Shown: positions 36,622 through 50,883 of the stretch, one piece after another
Layout: every line of letters begins with the position of its first letter
How positions within the stretch are numbered: the first letter of the stretch is position 1
NCBI RefSeq assembly: GCF_032854445.1
Contig: NW_027018052.1
Span: 37,160-101,159, forward strand
Direction: 5' to 3'
From: Liolophura sinensis
Lineage: Eukaryota; Mollusca; Polyplacophora; Chitonida; Chitonidae
Length of the DNA stretch: 64,000 nucleotides
The notes under the pieces: model-generated
Seen by the model: only the letters and a program-made list of their open reading frames with translations
Database searches by the model: none
Told to the model about the DNA's origin: nothing
Position numbers and translations under genes: made by a program

Positions 36622-39600
36622 TTGGCTGTAGCCACAATTGAATCATCATTTATGTCAAAATCACGTGCCCAGCAACGGCTCTTACTCCATGGAAACCAAG
36701 GAAATTTCCAATTTTTCAACACCTGGAGATGCCTGACCCAATTGCGCATCTTTTGGCACCTTATTGATGTGGGTCAGTGTTCAATTGTACTTTTTACAGC
36801 AGACTGTATCAAGTACCTTGTGGTTTTTATATAAAAATGGTGTGGTTTTTCTACATGTAGATAAAGAGATTAAGTTTATCTTCGACTTAGAAGTAAGACA
36901 TTTGCTGGGTGAGTTAAATGGGCTTGGCCCAAAGATTTGACATCTTCTGGGCTACCGAAGGGCACATAACTTATAATCAAAAGTTGAATATAGTAATGAC
37001 CAGTCGCGATTGTACATAGTACATGTAGCCGATTTCAATTAGCAAAAGGACCAGGCAAAAATCCAAAAGTGGAAAAAATGTTCCAATGCTGCTGGTAAGA
37101 GGCTAATCCGACGTATTTTGTGACGAAAAATTGAATGGTGCAAACCGCGTTGCTCTCCGACCAATACTTTTGGCTGTAGCCACAATTGAATCATCATTTA
37201 TGTCAAAATCACGTGCCCAGCAACGGCTCTTACTCCATGGAAACCAAGGAAATTTGCAATTTTTCAACAGCTGGAGATGCCTGACCCAATTGCGCATCTT
37301 TTGGCACCTTATTGATGTGGGTCAGTGTTCAATTGTACTTTTTACAGCAGACTGTATCAAGTACCTTGTGTTTTTTATATAAAAATGGTGTGGTTTTTCT
37401 ACATGTAGATAAAGACATTGAGTTTATCTTCGACTTAGAAGTAAGACATTTGCTGGGTGAGTTAAATGGGCTTGGCCCAAAGATTTGACGTCTTCTGGGC
37501 TACCGAAGGGCACATAACTTATAATCAAAAGTTGAATATAGTAATGACCAGTCGCGATGGTACATAGTACATGTAGCCGATTTCAATGAGCAAAAGGACC
37601 AGGCAAAAATCCAAAAGTGGAAAAAATGTTCCAATGCTGCTGGTAAGAGGCTAATCCGACGTATTTTGTGACGAGAAATCGAATGGTGCAAACCGCGTTG
37701 CTCTCCGACCAATACTTTTGGCTGTAGCCACAATTGAATCATCATTTATGTCAAAATCACGCGCCCAGCAACGGCTCTTACTCCATGGAAACCAAGGAAA
37801 TTTCCAATTTTTCAACACCTGGAGATGCCTGACCCAATTGCGCATCTTTTGGCACCTTATTGATGTGGGTCAGTGTTCAATTGTACTTTTTACAGCAGAC
37901 TGTATCAAGTACCTTGTGGTTTTTATATAAAAATGGTGTGGTTTTTCTACATGTAGATAAAGAGATTAAGTTTATCTTCGACTTAGAAGTAAGACATTTG
38001 CTGGGTGAGTTAAATGGGCTTGGCCCAAAGATTTGACATCTTCTGGGCTACCGAAGGGCACATAACTTATAATCAAAAGTTGAATATAGTAATGACCAGT
38101 CGCGATTGTACATAGTACATGTAGCCGATTTCAATTAGCAAAAGGACCAGGCAAAAATCCAAAAGTGGAAAAAATGTTCCAATGCTGCTGGTAAGAGGCT
38201 AATCCGACGTATTTTGTGACGAGAAATCGAATGGTGCAAACCGCGTTGCTCTCCGACCAATACTTTTGGCTGTAGCCACAATTGAATCATCATTTATGTC
38301 AAAATCACGTGCCCAGCAACGGCTCTTACTCCATGGAAACCAAGGAAATTTCCAATTTTTCAACACCTGGAGATGCCTGACCCAATTGCGCATCTTTTGG
38401 CACCTTATTGATGTGGGTCAGTGTTCAATTGTACTTTTTACAGCAGACTGTATCAAGTACCTTGTGGTTTTTATATAAAAATGGTGTGGTTTTTCTACAT
38501 GTAGATAAAGAGATTAAGTTTATCTTCGACTTAGAAGTAAGACATTTGCTGGGTGAGTTAAATGGGCTTGGCCCAAAGATTTGACATCTTCTGGGCTACC
38601 GAAGGGCACATAAATTATAATCAAAAGTTGAATATAGTAATGACCAGTCGCGATTGTACATAGTACATGTAGCCGATTTCAATTAGCAAAAGGACCAGGC
38701 AAAAATCCAAAAGTGGAAAAAATGTTCCAATGCTGCTGGTAAGAGGCTAATCCGACGTATTTTGTGACGAGAAATCGAATGGTGCAAACCGCGTTGCTCT
38801 CCGACCAATACTTTTGGCTGTAGCCACAATTGAATCATCATTTATGTCAAAATCACGTGCCCAGCAACGGCTCTTACTCCATGGAAACCAAGGAAATTTG
38901 CAATTTTTCAACACCTGGAGATGCCTGACCCAATTGCGCATCTTTTGGCACCTTATTGATGTGGGTCAGTGTTCAATTGTACTTTTTACAGCAGACTGTA
39001 TCAAGTACCTTGTGTTTTTTATATAAAAATGGTGTGGTTTTTCTACATGTAGATAAAGACATTGAGTTTATCTTCGACTTAGAAGTAAGACATTTGCTGG
39101 GTGAGTTAAATGGGCTTGGCCCAAAGATTTGACGTCTTCTGGGCTACCGAAGGGCACATAACTTATAATCAAAAGTTGAATATAGTAATGACCAGTCGCG
39201 ATGGTACATAGTACATGTAGCCGATTTCAATTAGCAAAAGGACCAGGCAAAAATCCAAAAGTGGAAAAAAATGTTCCAATGCTGCTGGTAAGAGGCTAAT
39301 CCGACGAATTTTGTGACGAGAAATCGAATGGTGCAAACCGCGTTGCTCTCCGACCAATACTTTTGGCTGTAGCCACAATTGAATCATCATTTATGTCAAA
39401 ATCACGTGCCCAGCAACGGCTCTTACTCCATGGAAACCAAGGAAATTTCCAATTTTTCAACACCTGGAGATGCCTGACCCAATTGCGCATCTTTTGGCAC
39501 CTTATTGATGTGGGTCAGTGTTCAATTGTACTTTTTACAGCAGACTGTATCAAGTACCTTGTGGTTTTTATATAAAAATGGTGTGGTTTTTCTACATGTA

Positions 39601-41008
39601 GATAAAGAGATTAAGTTTATCTTCGACTTAGAAGTAAGACATTTGCTGGGTGAGTTAAATGGGCTTGGCCCAAAGATTTGACATCTTCTGGGCTACCGAA
39701 GGGCACATAACTTATAATCAAAAGTTGAATATAGTAATGACCAGTCGCGATTGTACATAGTACATGTAGCCGATTTCAATTAGCAAAAGGACCAGGCAAA
39801 AATCCAAAAGTGGAAAAAATGTTCCAATGCTGCTGGTAAGAGGCTAATCTGACGTATTTTGTGACGAGAAATCGAATGGTGCAAACCGCGTTGCTCTCCG
39901 ACCAATACTTTTGGCTGTAGCCACAATTGAATCATCATTTATGTCAAAATCACGTGCCCAGCAACGGCTCTTACTCCATGGAAACCAAGGAAATTTGCAA
40001 TTTTTCAACACCTGGAGATGCCTGACCCAATTGCGCATCTTTTGGCACCTTATTGATGTGGGTCAGTGTTCAATTGTACTTTTTACAGCAGACTGTATCA
40101 AGTACCTTGTGGTTTTTATATAAAAATGGTGTGGTTTTTCTACATGTAGATAAAGAGATTAAGTGTATCTTCGACTTAGAAGTAAGACATTTGCTGGGTG
40201 AGTTAAATGGGCTTGGCCCAAAGATTTGACATCTTCTGGGCTACCGAAGGGCACATAACTTATAATCAAAAGTTGAATATAGTAATGACCAGTCGCGATG
40301 GTACATAGTACATGTAGCCGATTTCAATTAGCAAAAGGACCAGGCAAAAATCCAAAAGTAAAAAAAATGCTCCAATCGTGCTGGTAAGAGGCTAATCCGA
40401 CGTATTTTGTGACGAGAAATCGAATGGTGCAAACCGCGTTGCTCTCCGACCAATACTTTTGGCTGTAGCCACAATTGAATCATCATTTATGTCAAAATCA
40501 CGTGCCCAGCAACGGCTCTTACTCCATGGAAACCAAGGAAATTTGCAATTTTTCAACAGCTGGAGATGCCTGACCCAATTGCGCATCTTTTGGCACCTTA
40601 TTGATGTGGGTCAGTGTTCAATTGTACTTTTTACAGCAGACTGTATCAAGTACCTTGTGTTTTTTATATAAAAATGGTGTGGTTTTTCTACATGTAGATA
40701 AAGACATTGAGTTTATCTTCGACTTAGAAGTAAGACATTTGCTGGGTGAGTTAAATGGGCTTGGCCCAAAGATTTGACATCTTCTGGGCTACCGAAGGGC
40801 ACATAACTTATAATCAAAAGTTGAATATAGTAATGACCAGTCGCGATTGTACATAGTACATGTAGCCGATTTCAATTAGCAAAAGGACCAGGCAAAAATC
40901 CAAAAGTAAAAAAAAATGCTCCAATCGTGCTGGTAAGAGGCTAATCCGACGTATTTTGTGACGAGAAATCGAATGGTGCAAACCGCGTTGCTCTCCGAGC
41001 AAATACTT
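36622..41008 (+). repeat. Satellite units 67-74, mostly C87/C101/G202 class
   Basis: Units start at 36622, 37170, 37718, 38266, 38814, 39363, 39911 and 40459. Units with C87, C101 and G202 (67, 69, 70, 72) dominate. The segment before unit 68 reads AAATTGAATGG, a C-to-T change at a CpG. Unit 69 has CACGCG in place of CACGTG. GACGAATTT near 39304 is a private change. Lengths are almost all 548 bp. Confidence 0.9.
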
Positions 41009-44000
41009 TTGGCTGTAGCCACAATTGAATCATCATTTATGTCAAAATCACGTGCCCAGCAACGGCTCTTACTCCATGGAAACCAAGGAAATTTGCAATT
41101 TTTCAACACCTGGAGATGCCTGACCCAATTGCGCATCTTTTGGCACCTTATTGATGTGGGTCAGTGTTCAATTGTACTTTTTACAGCAGACTGTATCAAG
41201 TACCTTGTGTTTTTTATATAAAAATGGTGTGGTTTTTCTACATGTAGATAAAGACATTGAGTTTATCTTCGACTTAGAAGTAAGACATTTGCTGGGTGAG
41301 TTAAATGGGCTTGGCCCAAAGATTTGACATCTTCTGGGCTACCGAAGGGCACATTAACTTATAATCAAAAGTTGAATATAGTAATGACCAGTCGCGATTG
41401 TACATAGTACATGTAGCCGATTTCAATTAGCAAAAGGACCAGGCAAAAATCCAAAAGTGGAAAAAATGTTCCAATGCTGCTGGTAAGAGGCTAATCCGAC
41501 GTATTTTGTGACGAGAAATCGAATGGTGCAAACCGCGTTGCTCTCCGACCAATACTTTTGGCTGTAGCCACAATTGAATCATCATTTATGTCAAAATCAC
41601 GTGCCCAGCAACGGCTCTTACTCCATGGAAACCAAGGAAAATTTGCAATTTTTCAACAGCTGGAGATGCCTGACCCAATTGCGCATCTTTTGGCACCTTA
41701 TTGATGTGGGTCAGTGTTCAATTGTACTTTTTACAGCAGACTGTATCAAGTACCTTGTGTTTTTTATATAAAAATGGTGTGGTTTTTCTACATGTAGATA
41801 AAGACATTGAGTTCATCTTCGACTTAGAAGTAAGACATTTGCTGGGTGAGTTAAATGGGCTTGGCCCAAAGATTTGACATCTTCTGGGCTACCGAAGGGC
41901 ACATAACTTATAATCAAAAGTTGAATATAGTAATGACCAGTCGCGATTGTACATAGTACATGTAGCCGATTTCAATTAGCAAAAGGACCAGGCAAAAATC
42001 CAAAAGTGGAAAAAATGTTCCAATGCTGCTGGTAAGAGGCTAATCCGACGTATTTTGTGACGAGAAATCGAATGGTGCAAACCGCGTTGCTCTCCGACCA
42101 ATACTTTTGGCTGTAGCCACAATTGAATCATCATTTATGTCAAAATCACGTGCCCAGCAACGGCTCTTACTCCATGGAAACCAAGGAAATTTGCAATTTT
42201 TCAACACCTGGAGATGCCTGACCCAATTGCGCATCTTTTGGCACCTTATTGATGTGGGTCAGTGTTCAATTGTACTTTTTACAGCAGACTGTATCAAGTA
42301 CCTTGTGGTTTTTATATAAAAATGGTGTGGTTTTTCTACATGTAGATAAAGAGATTAAGTTTATCTTCGACTTAGAAGTAAGACATTTGCTGGGTGAGTT
42401 AAATGGGCTTGGCCCAAAGATTTGACATCTTCTGGGCTACCGAAGGGCACATAACTTATAATCAAAAGTTGAATATAGTAATGACCAGTCGCGATTGTAC
42501 ATAGTACATGTAGCCGATTTCAATTAGCAAAAGGACCTGGCAAAAATCCAAAAGTGGAAAAAATGTTCCAATGCTGCTGGTAAGAGGCTAATCTGACGTA
42601 TTTTGTGACGAGAAATCGAATGGTGCAAACCGCGTTGCTCTCCGACCAATACTTTTGGCTGTAGCCACAATTGAATCATCATTTATGTCAAAATCACGTG
42701 CCCAGCAACGGCTCTTACTCCATGGAAACCAAGGAAATTTGCAATTTTTCAACAGCTGGAGATGCCTGACCCAATTGCGCATCTTTTGGCACCTTATTGA
42801 TGTGGGTCAGTGTTCAATTGTACTTTTTACAGCAGACTGTATCAAGTACCTTGTGGTTTTTATATAAAAATGGTGTGGTTTTTCTACATGTAGATAAAGA
42901 CATTGAGTTTATCTTCGACTTAGAAGTAAGACATTTGCTGGGTGAGTTAAATGGGCTTGGCCCAAAGATTTGACGTCTTCTGGCTACCGAAGGGCACATA
43001 ACTTATAATCAAAAGTTGAATATAGTAATGACCAGTCGCGATGGTACATAGTACATGTAGCCGATTTCAATTAGCAAAAGGACCAGGCAAAAAATCCAAA
43101 AGTAAAAAAAAATGCTCCAATCGTGCTGGTAAGAGGCTAATCCGACGTATTTTGTGACGAGAAATCGAATGGTGCAAACCGCGTTGCTCTCCGACCAATA
43201 CTTTTGGCTGTAGCCACAATTGAATCATCATTTATGTCAAAATCACGTGCCCAGCAACGGCTCTTACTCCATGGAAACCAAGGAAATTTCCAATTTTTCA
43301 ACACCTGGAGATGCCTGACCCAATTGCGCATCTTTTGGCACCTTATTGATGTGGGTCAGTGTTCAATTGTACATTTTACAGCAGACTGTATCAAGTACCT
43401 TGTGTTTTTTTATATAAAAATGGTGTGGTTTTTCTACATGTAGATAAAGACATTGAGTTTATCTTCGACTTAGAAGTAAGACATTTGCTGGGTGAGTTAA
43501 ATGGGCTTGGCCCAAAGATTTGACATCTTCTGGGCTACCGAAGGGCACATAACTTATAATCAAAAGTTGAATATAGTAATGACCAGTCGCGATTGTACAT
43601 AGTACATGTAGCCGATTTCAATTAGCAAAAGGACCAGGCAAAAATCCAAAAGTGGAAAAAATGTTCCAATGCTGCTGGTAAGAGGCTAATCTGACGTATT
43701 TTGTGACGAGAAATCGAATGGTGCAAACCGCGTTGCTCTCCGACCAATACTTTTGGCTGTAGCCACAATTGAATCATCATTTATGTCAAAATCACGTGCC
43801 CAGCAACGGCTCTTACTCCATGGAAACCAAGGAAATTTGCAATTTTTCAACACCTGGAGATGCCTGACCCAATTGCGCATCTTTTGGCACCTTATTGATG
43901 TGGGTCAGTGTTCAATTGTACTTTTTACAGCAGACTGTATCAAGTACCTTGTGGTTTTTATATAAAAATGGTGTGGTTTTTCTACATGTAGATAAAGAGA

Positions 44001-47000
44001 TTAAGTTTATCTTCGACATAGAAGTAAGACATTTGCTGGGTGAGTTAAATGGGCTTGGCCCAAAGATTTGACATCTTCTGGGCTACCGAAGGGCACATAA
44101 CTTATAATCAAAAGTTGAATATAGTAATGACAGTCGCGATGGTACATAGTACATGTAGCCGATTTCAATTAGCAAAAGGACCAGGCAAAAATCCAAAAGT
44201 AAAAAAAATGCTCCAATCGTGCTGGTAAGAGGCTAATCCGACGTATTTTGTGACGAGAAATTGAATGGTGCAAACCGCGTTGCTCTCCGACCAATACTTT
44301 TGGCTGTAGCCACAATTGAATCATCATTTATGTCAAAATCACGTGCCCAGCAACGGCTCTTACTCCATGGAAACCAAGGAAATTTGCAATTTTTCAACAG
44401 CTGGAGATGCCTGACCCAATTGCGCATCTTTTGGCACCTTATTGATGTGGGTCAGTGTTCAATTGTACTTTTTACAGCAGACTGTATCAAGTACCTTGTG
44501 GTTTTTATATAAAAATGGTGTGGTTTTTCTACATGTAGATAAAGACATTGAGTTTTATCTTCGACTTAGAAGTAAGACATTTGCTGGGTGAGTTAAATGG
44601 GCTTGGCCCAAAGATTTGACGTCTTCTGGGCTACCGAAGGGCACATAACTTATAATCAAAAGTTGAATATAGTAATGACCAGTCGCGATGGTACATAGTA
44701 CATGTAGCCGATTTCAATTAGCAAAAGGACCAGGCAAAAAATCCAAAAGTGGAAAAAATGTTCCAATGCTGCTGGTAAGAGGCTAATCCGACGTATTTTG
44801 TGACGAGAAATCGAATGGTGCAAACCGCGTTGCTCTCCGACCAATACTTTTGGCTGTAGCCACAATTGAATCATCATTTATGTCAAAATCACGTGCCCAG
44901 CAACGGCTCTTACTCCATGGAAACCAAGGAAATTTCCAATTTTTCAACACCTGGAGATGCCTGACCCAATTGCGCATCTTTTGGCACCTTATTGATGTGG
45001 GTCAGTGTTCAATTGTACTTTTTACAGCAGACTGTATCAAGTACCTTGTGGTTTTTATATAAAATGGTGTGGTTTTTCTACATGTAGATAAAGAGATTAA
45101 GTTTATCTTCGACTTAGAAGTAAGACATTTGCTGGGTGAGTTAAATGGGCTTGGCCCAAAGATTTGACATCTTCTGGGCTACCGAAGGGCACATAACTTA
45201 TAATCAAAAGTTGAATATATAATGACCAGTCGCGATTGTACATAGTACATGTAGCCGATTTCAATTAGCAAAAGGACCAGGCAAAAATCCAAAAGTGGAA
45301 AAAATGTTCCAATGCTGCTGGTAAGAGGCTAATCTGACGTATTTTGTGACGAGAAATCGAATGGTGCAAACCGCGTTGCTCTCCGACCAATACTTTTTGG
45401 CTGTAGCCACAATTGAATCATCATTTATGTCAAAATCACGTGCCCAGCAACGGCTCTTACTCCATGGAAACCAAGGAAATTTCCAATTTTTCAACACCTG
45501 GAGATGCCTGACCCAATTGCGCATCTTTTGGCACCTTATTGATGTGGGTCAGTGTTCAATTGTACTTTTTACAGCAGACTGTATCAAGTACCTTGTGTTT
45601 TTTATATAAAAATGGTGTGGTTTTTCTACATGTAGATAAAGACATTGAGTTTATCTTCGACTTAGAAGTAAGACATTTGCTGGGTGAGTTAAATGGGCTT
45701 GGCCCAAAGATTTGACATCTTCTGGGCTACCGAAGGGCACATAACTTATAATCAAAAGTTGAATATAGTAATGACCAGTCGCGATTGTACATAGTACATG
45801 TAGCCGATTTCAATGAGCAAAAGGACCAGGCAAAAATCCAAAAGTGGAAAAAATGCTCCAATGCTGCTGGTAAGACGCTAATCCGACGTATTTTGTGACG
45901 AGAAATCGAATGGTGCAAACCGCGTTGCTCTCCGACCAATACTTTTGGCTGTAGCCACAATTGAATCATCATTTATGTCAAAATCACGTGCCCAGCAACG
46001 GCTCTTACTCCATGGAAACCAAGGAAATTTCCAATTTTTCAACACCTGGAGATGCCTGACCCAATTGCGCATCTTTTGGCACCTTATTGATGTGGGTCAG
46101 TGTTCAATTGTACTTTATACAGCAGACTGTATCAAGTACCTTGTGGTTTTTATATAAAAATGGTGTGGTTTTTCTACATGTAGATAAAGAGATTAAGTTT
46201 ATCTTCGACTTAGAAGTAAGACATTTGCTGGGTGAGTTAAATGGGCTTGGCCCAAAGATTTGACATCTTCTGGGCTACCGAAGGGCACATAACTTATAAT
46301 CAAAAGTTGAATATAGTAATGACCAGTCGCGATTGTACATAGTACATGTAGCCGATTTCAATTAGCAAAAGGACCAGGCAAAAATCCAAAAGTGGAAAAA
46401 ATGTTCCAATGCTGCTGGTAAGAGGCTAATCCGATGTATTTTGTGACGAGAAATCGAATGGTGCAAACCGCGTTGCTCTCCGACCAATACTTTTGGCTGT
46501 AGCCACAATTGAATCATCATTTATGTCAAAATCACGTGCCCAGCAACGGCTCTTACTCCATGGAAACCAAGGAAATTTGCAATTTTTCAACAGCTGGAGA
46601 TGCCTGACCCAATTGCGCATCTTTTGGCACCTTATTGATGTGGGTCAGTGTTCAATTGTACTTTTTACAGCAGACTGTATCAAGTACCTTGTGTTTTTTA
46701 TATAAAAATGGTGTGGTTTTTCTACATGTAGATAAAGACATTGAGTTTATCTTCGACTTAGAAGTAAGACATTTGCTGGGTGAGTTAAATGGGCTTGGCC
46801 CAAAGATTTGACGTCTTCTGGGCTACCGAAGGGCACATAACTTATAATCAAAAGTTGAATATAGTAATGACCAGTCGCGATGGTACATAGTACATGTAGC
46901 CGATTTCAATTAGCAAAAGGACCAGGCAAAAATCCAAAAGTGGAAAAAATGTTCCAATGCTGCTGGTAAGAGGCTAATCCGACGTATTTTGTGACGAGAA

Positions 47001-47040
47001 ATCGAATGGTGCAAACCGCGTTGCTCTCCGACCAATACTT
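41009..47040 (+). repeat. Satellite units 75-85, start of indel-rich half
   Basis: Units start at 41009, 41558, 42107, 42655, 43204, 43753, 44300, 44850, 45397, 45945 and 46493. Many spacings are 547-550 bp. Changes are mostly single-base gains or losses in short runs: GCAAATAC (41000), CATTAAC (41353), GGAAAATTT (41638), AAAAAATCC (43090), GAGTTTTATC (44551), TATATAATG (45216), ACTTTTTGG (45392). Unit 80 carries GACATAGAAG, a marker shared with units at 52528, 58010, 60197 and 62387. Confidence 0.9.
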
Positions 47041-50000
47041 TTGGCTGTAGCCACAATTGAATCATCATTTATGTCAAAATCACGTGCCCAGCAACGGCTC
47101 TTACTCCATGGAAACCAAGGAAATTTCCAATTTTTCAACACCTGGAGATGCCTGACCCAATTGCGCATCTTTTGGCACCTTATTGATGTGGGTCAGTGTT
47201 CAATTGTACTTTTTACAGCAGACTGTATCAAGTACCTTGTGGTTTTTATATAAAAATGGTGTGGTTTTTCTACATGTAGATAAAGAGATTAAGTTTATCT
47301 TCGACTTAGAAGTAAGACATTTGCTGGGTGAGTTAAATGGGCTTGGCCCAAAGATTTGACATCTTCTGGGCTACCGAAGGGCACATAACTTATAATCAAA
47401 AGTTGAATATAGTAATGACCAGTCGCGATGGTACATAGTACATGTAGCCGATTTCAATTAGCAAAAGGACCAGGCAAAAATCCAAAAGTAAAAAAAATGC
47501 TCCAATCGTGCTGGTAAGAGGCTAATCCGACGTATTTTGTGACGAGAAATCGAATGGTGCAAACCGCGTTGCTCTCCGACCAATACTTTTGGCTGTAGCC
47601 ACAATTGAATCATCATTTATGTCAAAATCACGTGCCCAGCAACGGCTCTTACTCCATGGAAACCAAGGAAATTTGCAATTTTTCAACAGCTGGAGATGCC
47701 TGACCCAATTGCCCATCTTTTGGCACCTTATTGATGTGGGTCAGTGTTCAATTGTACTTTTTACAGCAGACTGTATCAAGTACCTTGTGGTTTTTATATA
47801 AAAATGGTGTGGTTTTTCTACATGTAGATAAAGAGATTAAGTTTATCTTCGACTTAGAAGTAAGACTCTTGCTGGGTGAGTTAAATGGGCTTGGCCCAAA
47901 GATTTGACATCTTCTGGGCTACCGAAGGGCACATAACTTATAATCAAAAGATGAATATAGTAATGACCAGTCGCGATTGTACATAGTACATGTAGCCGAT
48001 TTCAATTAGCAAAAGGACCAGGCAAATATCCAAAAGTGGAAAAAATGTTCCAATGCTGCTGGTAAGAGGCTAATCCGACGTATTTTGTGACGAGAAATCG
48101 AATGGTGCAAACCGCGTTGCTCTCCGACCAATACTTTTGGCTGTAGCCACAATTGAATCATCATTTATGTCAAAATCACGTGCCCAGCAACGGCTCTTAC
48201 TCCATGGAAACCAAGGAAATTTGCAATTTTTCAACACCTGGAGATGCCTGACCCAATTGCGCATCTTTTGGCACCTTATTGATGTGGGTCAGTGTTCAAT
48301 TGTACTTTTTACAGCAGACTGTATCAAGTACCTTGTGTTTTTTATATAAAAATGGTGTGGTTTTTTCTACATGTAGATAAAGACATTGAGTTTATCTTCG
48401 ACTTAGAAGTAAGACATTTGCTGGGTGAGTTAAATGGGCTTGGCCCAAAGATTTGACATCTTCTGGGCTACCGAAGGGCACATAACTTATAATCAAAAGT
48501 TGAATATAGTAATGGACAGTCGCGATTGTACATAGTACATGTAGCCGATTTCAATGAGCAAAAGGACCAGGCAAAAATCCAAAAGTGGAAAAAATGTTCC
48601 AATGCTGCTGGTAAGAGGCTAATCCGACGTATTTTGTGACGAGAAATCGAATGGTGCAAACCGCGTTGCTCTCCGACCAATACTTTTGGCTGTAGCCACA
48701 ATTGAATCATCATTTTATGTCAAAATCACGTGCCCAGCAACGGCTCTTACTCCATGGAAACCAAGGAAATTTCCAATTTTTCAACACCTGGAGATGCCTG
48801 ACCCAATTGCGCATCTTTTGGCACCTTATTGATGTGGGTCAGTGTTCAATTGTACTTTTTACAGCAGACTGTATCAAGTACCTTGTGTTTTTTATATAAA
48901 AATGGTGTGGTTTTTTCTACATGTAGATAAAGACATTGAGTTTATCTTCGACTTAGAAGTAAGACATTTGCTGGGTGAGTTAAATGGGCTTGGCCCAAAG
49001 ATTTGACGTCTTCTGGGCTACCGAAGGGCACATAACTTATAATCAAAAGTTGAATATAGTAATGACCAGTCGCGATGGTACATAGTACATGTAGCCGATT
49101 TCAATTAGCAAAAGGACCAGGCAAAAATCCAAAAGTGGAAAAAAATGTTCCAATGCTGCTGGTAAGAGGCTAATCCGACGTATTTTGTGACGAGAAATCG
49201 AATGGTGCAAACCGCGTTGCTCTCCGACCAATACTTTTGGCTGTAGCCACAATTGAATCATCATTTATGTCAAAATCACGTGCCCAGCAACGGCTCTTAC
49301 TCCATGGAAACCAAGGAAATTTGCAATTTTTCAACACCTGGAGATGCCTGACCCAATTGCGCATCTTTTTGGCACCTTATTGATGTGGGTCAGTGTTCAA
49401 TTGTACTTTTTACAGCAGACTGTATCAAGTACCTTGTGGTTTTTTATATAAAAATGGTGTGGTTTTTCTACATGTAGATAAAGAGATTAAGTTTATCTTC
49501 GACTTAGAAGTAAGACATTTGCTGGGTGAGTTAAATGGGCTTGGCCCAAAGATTTGACATCTTCTGGGCTACCGAAGGGCACATAACTTATAATCAAAAG
49601 TTGAATATAGTAATGACCAGTCGCGATTGTACATAGTACATGTAGCCGATTTCAATTAGCAAAAGGACCAGGCAAAAATCCAAAAGTGGAAAAAATGTTC
49701 CAATGCTGCTGGTAAGAGGCTAATCTGACGTATTTTGTGACGAGAAATCGAATGGTGCAAACCGCGTTGCTCTCCGACCAATACTTTTGGCTGTAGCCAC
49801 AATTGAATCATCATTTATGTCAAAAATCACGTGCCCAGCAACGGCTCTTACTCCATGGAAACCAAGGAAATTTCCAATTTTTTCAACACCTGGAGATGCC
49901 TGACCCAATTGCGCATCTTTTGGCACCTTATTGATGTGGGTCAGTGTTCAATTGTACTTTTTACAGCAGACTGTATCAAGTACCTTGTGGTTTTTATATA

Positions 50001-50883
50001 AAAATGGTGTGGTTTTTCTACATGTAGATAAAGAGATTAAGTTTATCTTCGACTTAGAAGTAAGACATTTGCTGGGTGAGTTAAATGGGCTTGGCCCAAA
50101 GATTTGACATCTTCTGGGCTACCGAAGGGCACATAACTTATAATCAAAGTTGAATATAGTAATGACCAGTCGCGATGGTACATAGTACATGTAGCCGATT
50201 TCAATTAGCAAAAGGACCAGGCAAAAATCCAAAAGTAAAAAAAATGCTCCAATCGTGCTGGTAAGAGGCTAATCCGACGTATTTTGTGACGAGAAATCGA
50301 ATGGTGCAAACCGCGTTGCTCTCCGACCAATACTTTTGGCTGTAGCCACAATTGAATCATCATTTATGTCAAAATCACGTGCCCAGCAACGGCTCTTACT
50401 CCATGGAAAACCAAGGAAATTTGCAATTTTTCAACAGCTGGAGATGCTGACCCAATTGCGCATCTTTTGGCACCTTATTGATGTGGGTCAGTGTTCAATT
50501 GTACTTTTTACAGCAGACTGTATCAAGTACCTTGTGGTTTTTATATAAAAATGGTGTGGTTTTTCTACATGTAGATAAAGAGATTAAGTTTATCTTCGAC
50601 TTAGAAGTAAGACTCTTGCTGGGTGAGTTAAATGGGCTTGGCCCAAAGATTTGACATCTTCTGGGCTACCGAAGGGCACATAACTTATAATCAAAAGATG
50701 AATATAGTAATGACCAGTCGCGATTGTACATAGTACATGTAGCCGATTTCAATTAGCAAAAGGACCAGGCAAATATCCAAAAGTGGAAAAAATGTTCCAG
50801 TGCTGCTGGTAAGAGGCTAATCCGACGTATTTTGTGACGAGAAATCGAATGGTGCAAACCGCGTTGCTCTCCGAGCAATACTT
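47041..50883 (+). repeat. Satellite units 86-92 with a five-unit duplication
   Basis: Units start at 47041, 47589, 48137, 48686, 49237, 49787 and 50336. GACTCTTGCTGG in place of GACATTTGCTGG occurs only in units 87 and 92 (47870 and 50611), five units apart. Both also carry G202, GATTAAG, A363 and CAAATATCC. Single-base indels are frequent, for example ATTTTATG (48712), CTTTTTGGC (49366) and AAAACCAAGG with a lost C in GATGCTGAC (50406-50450). Confidence 0.85.
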
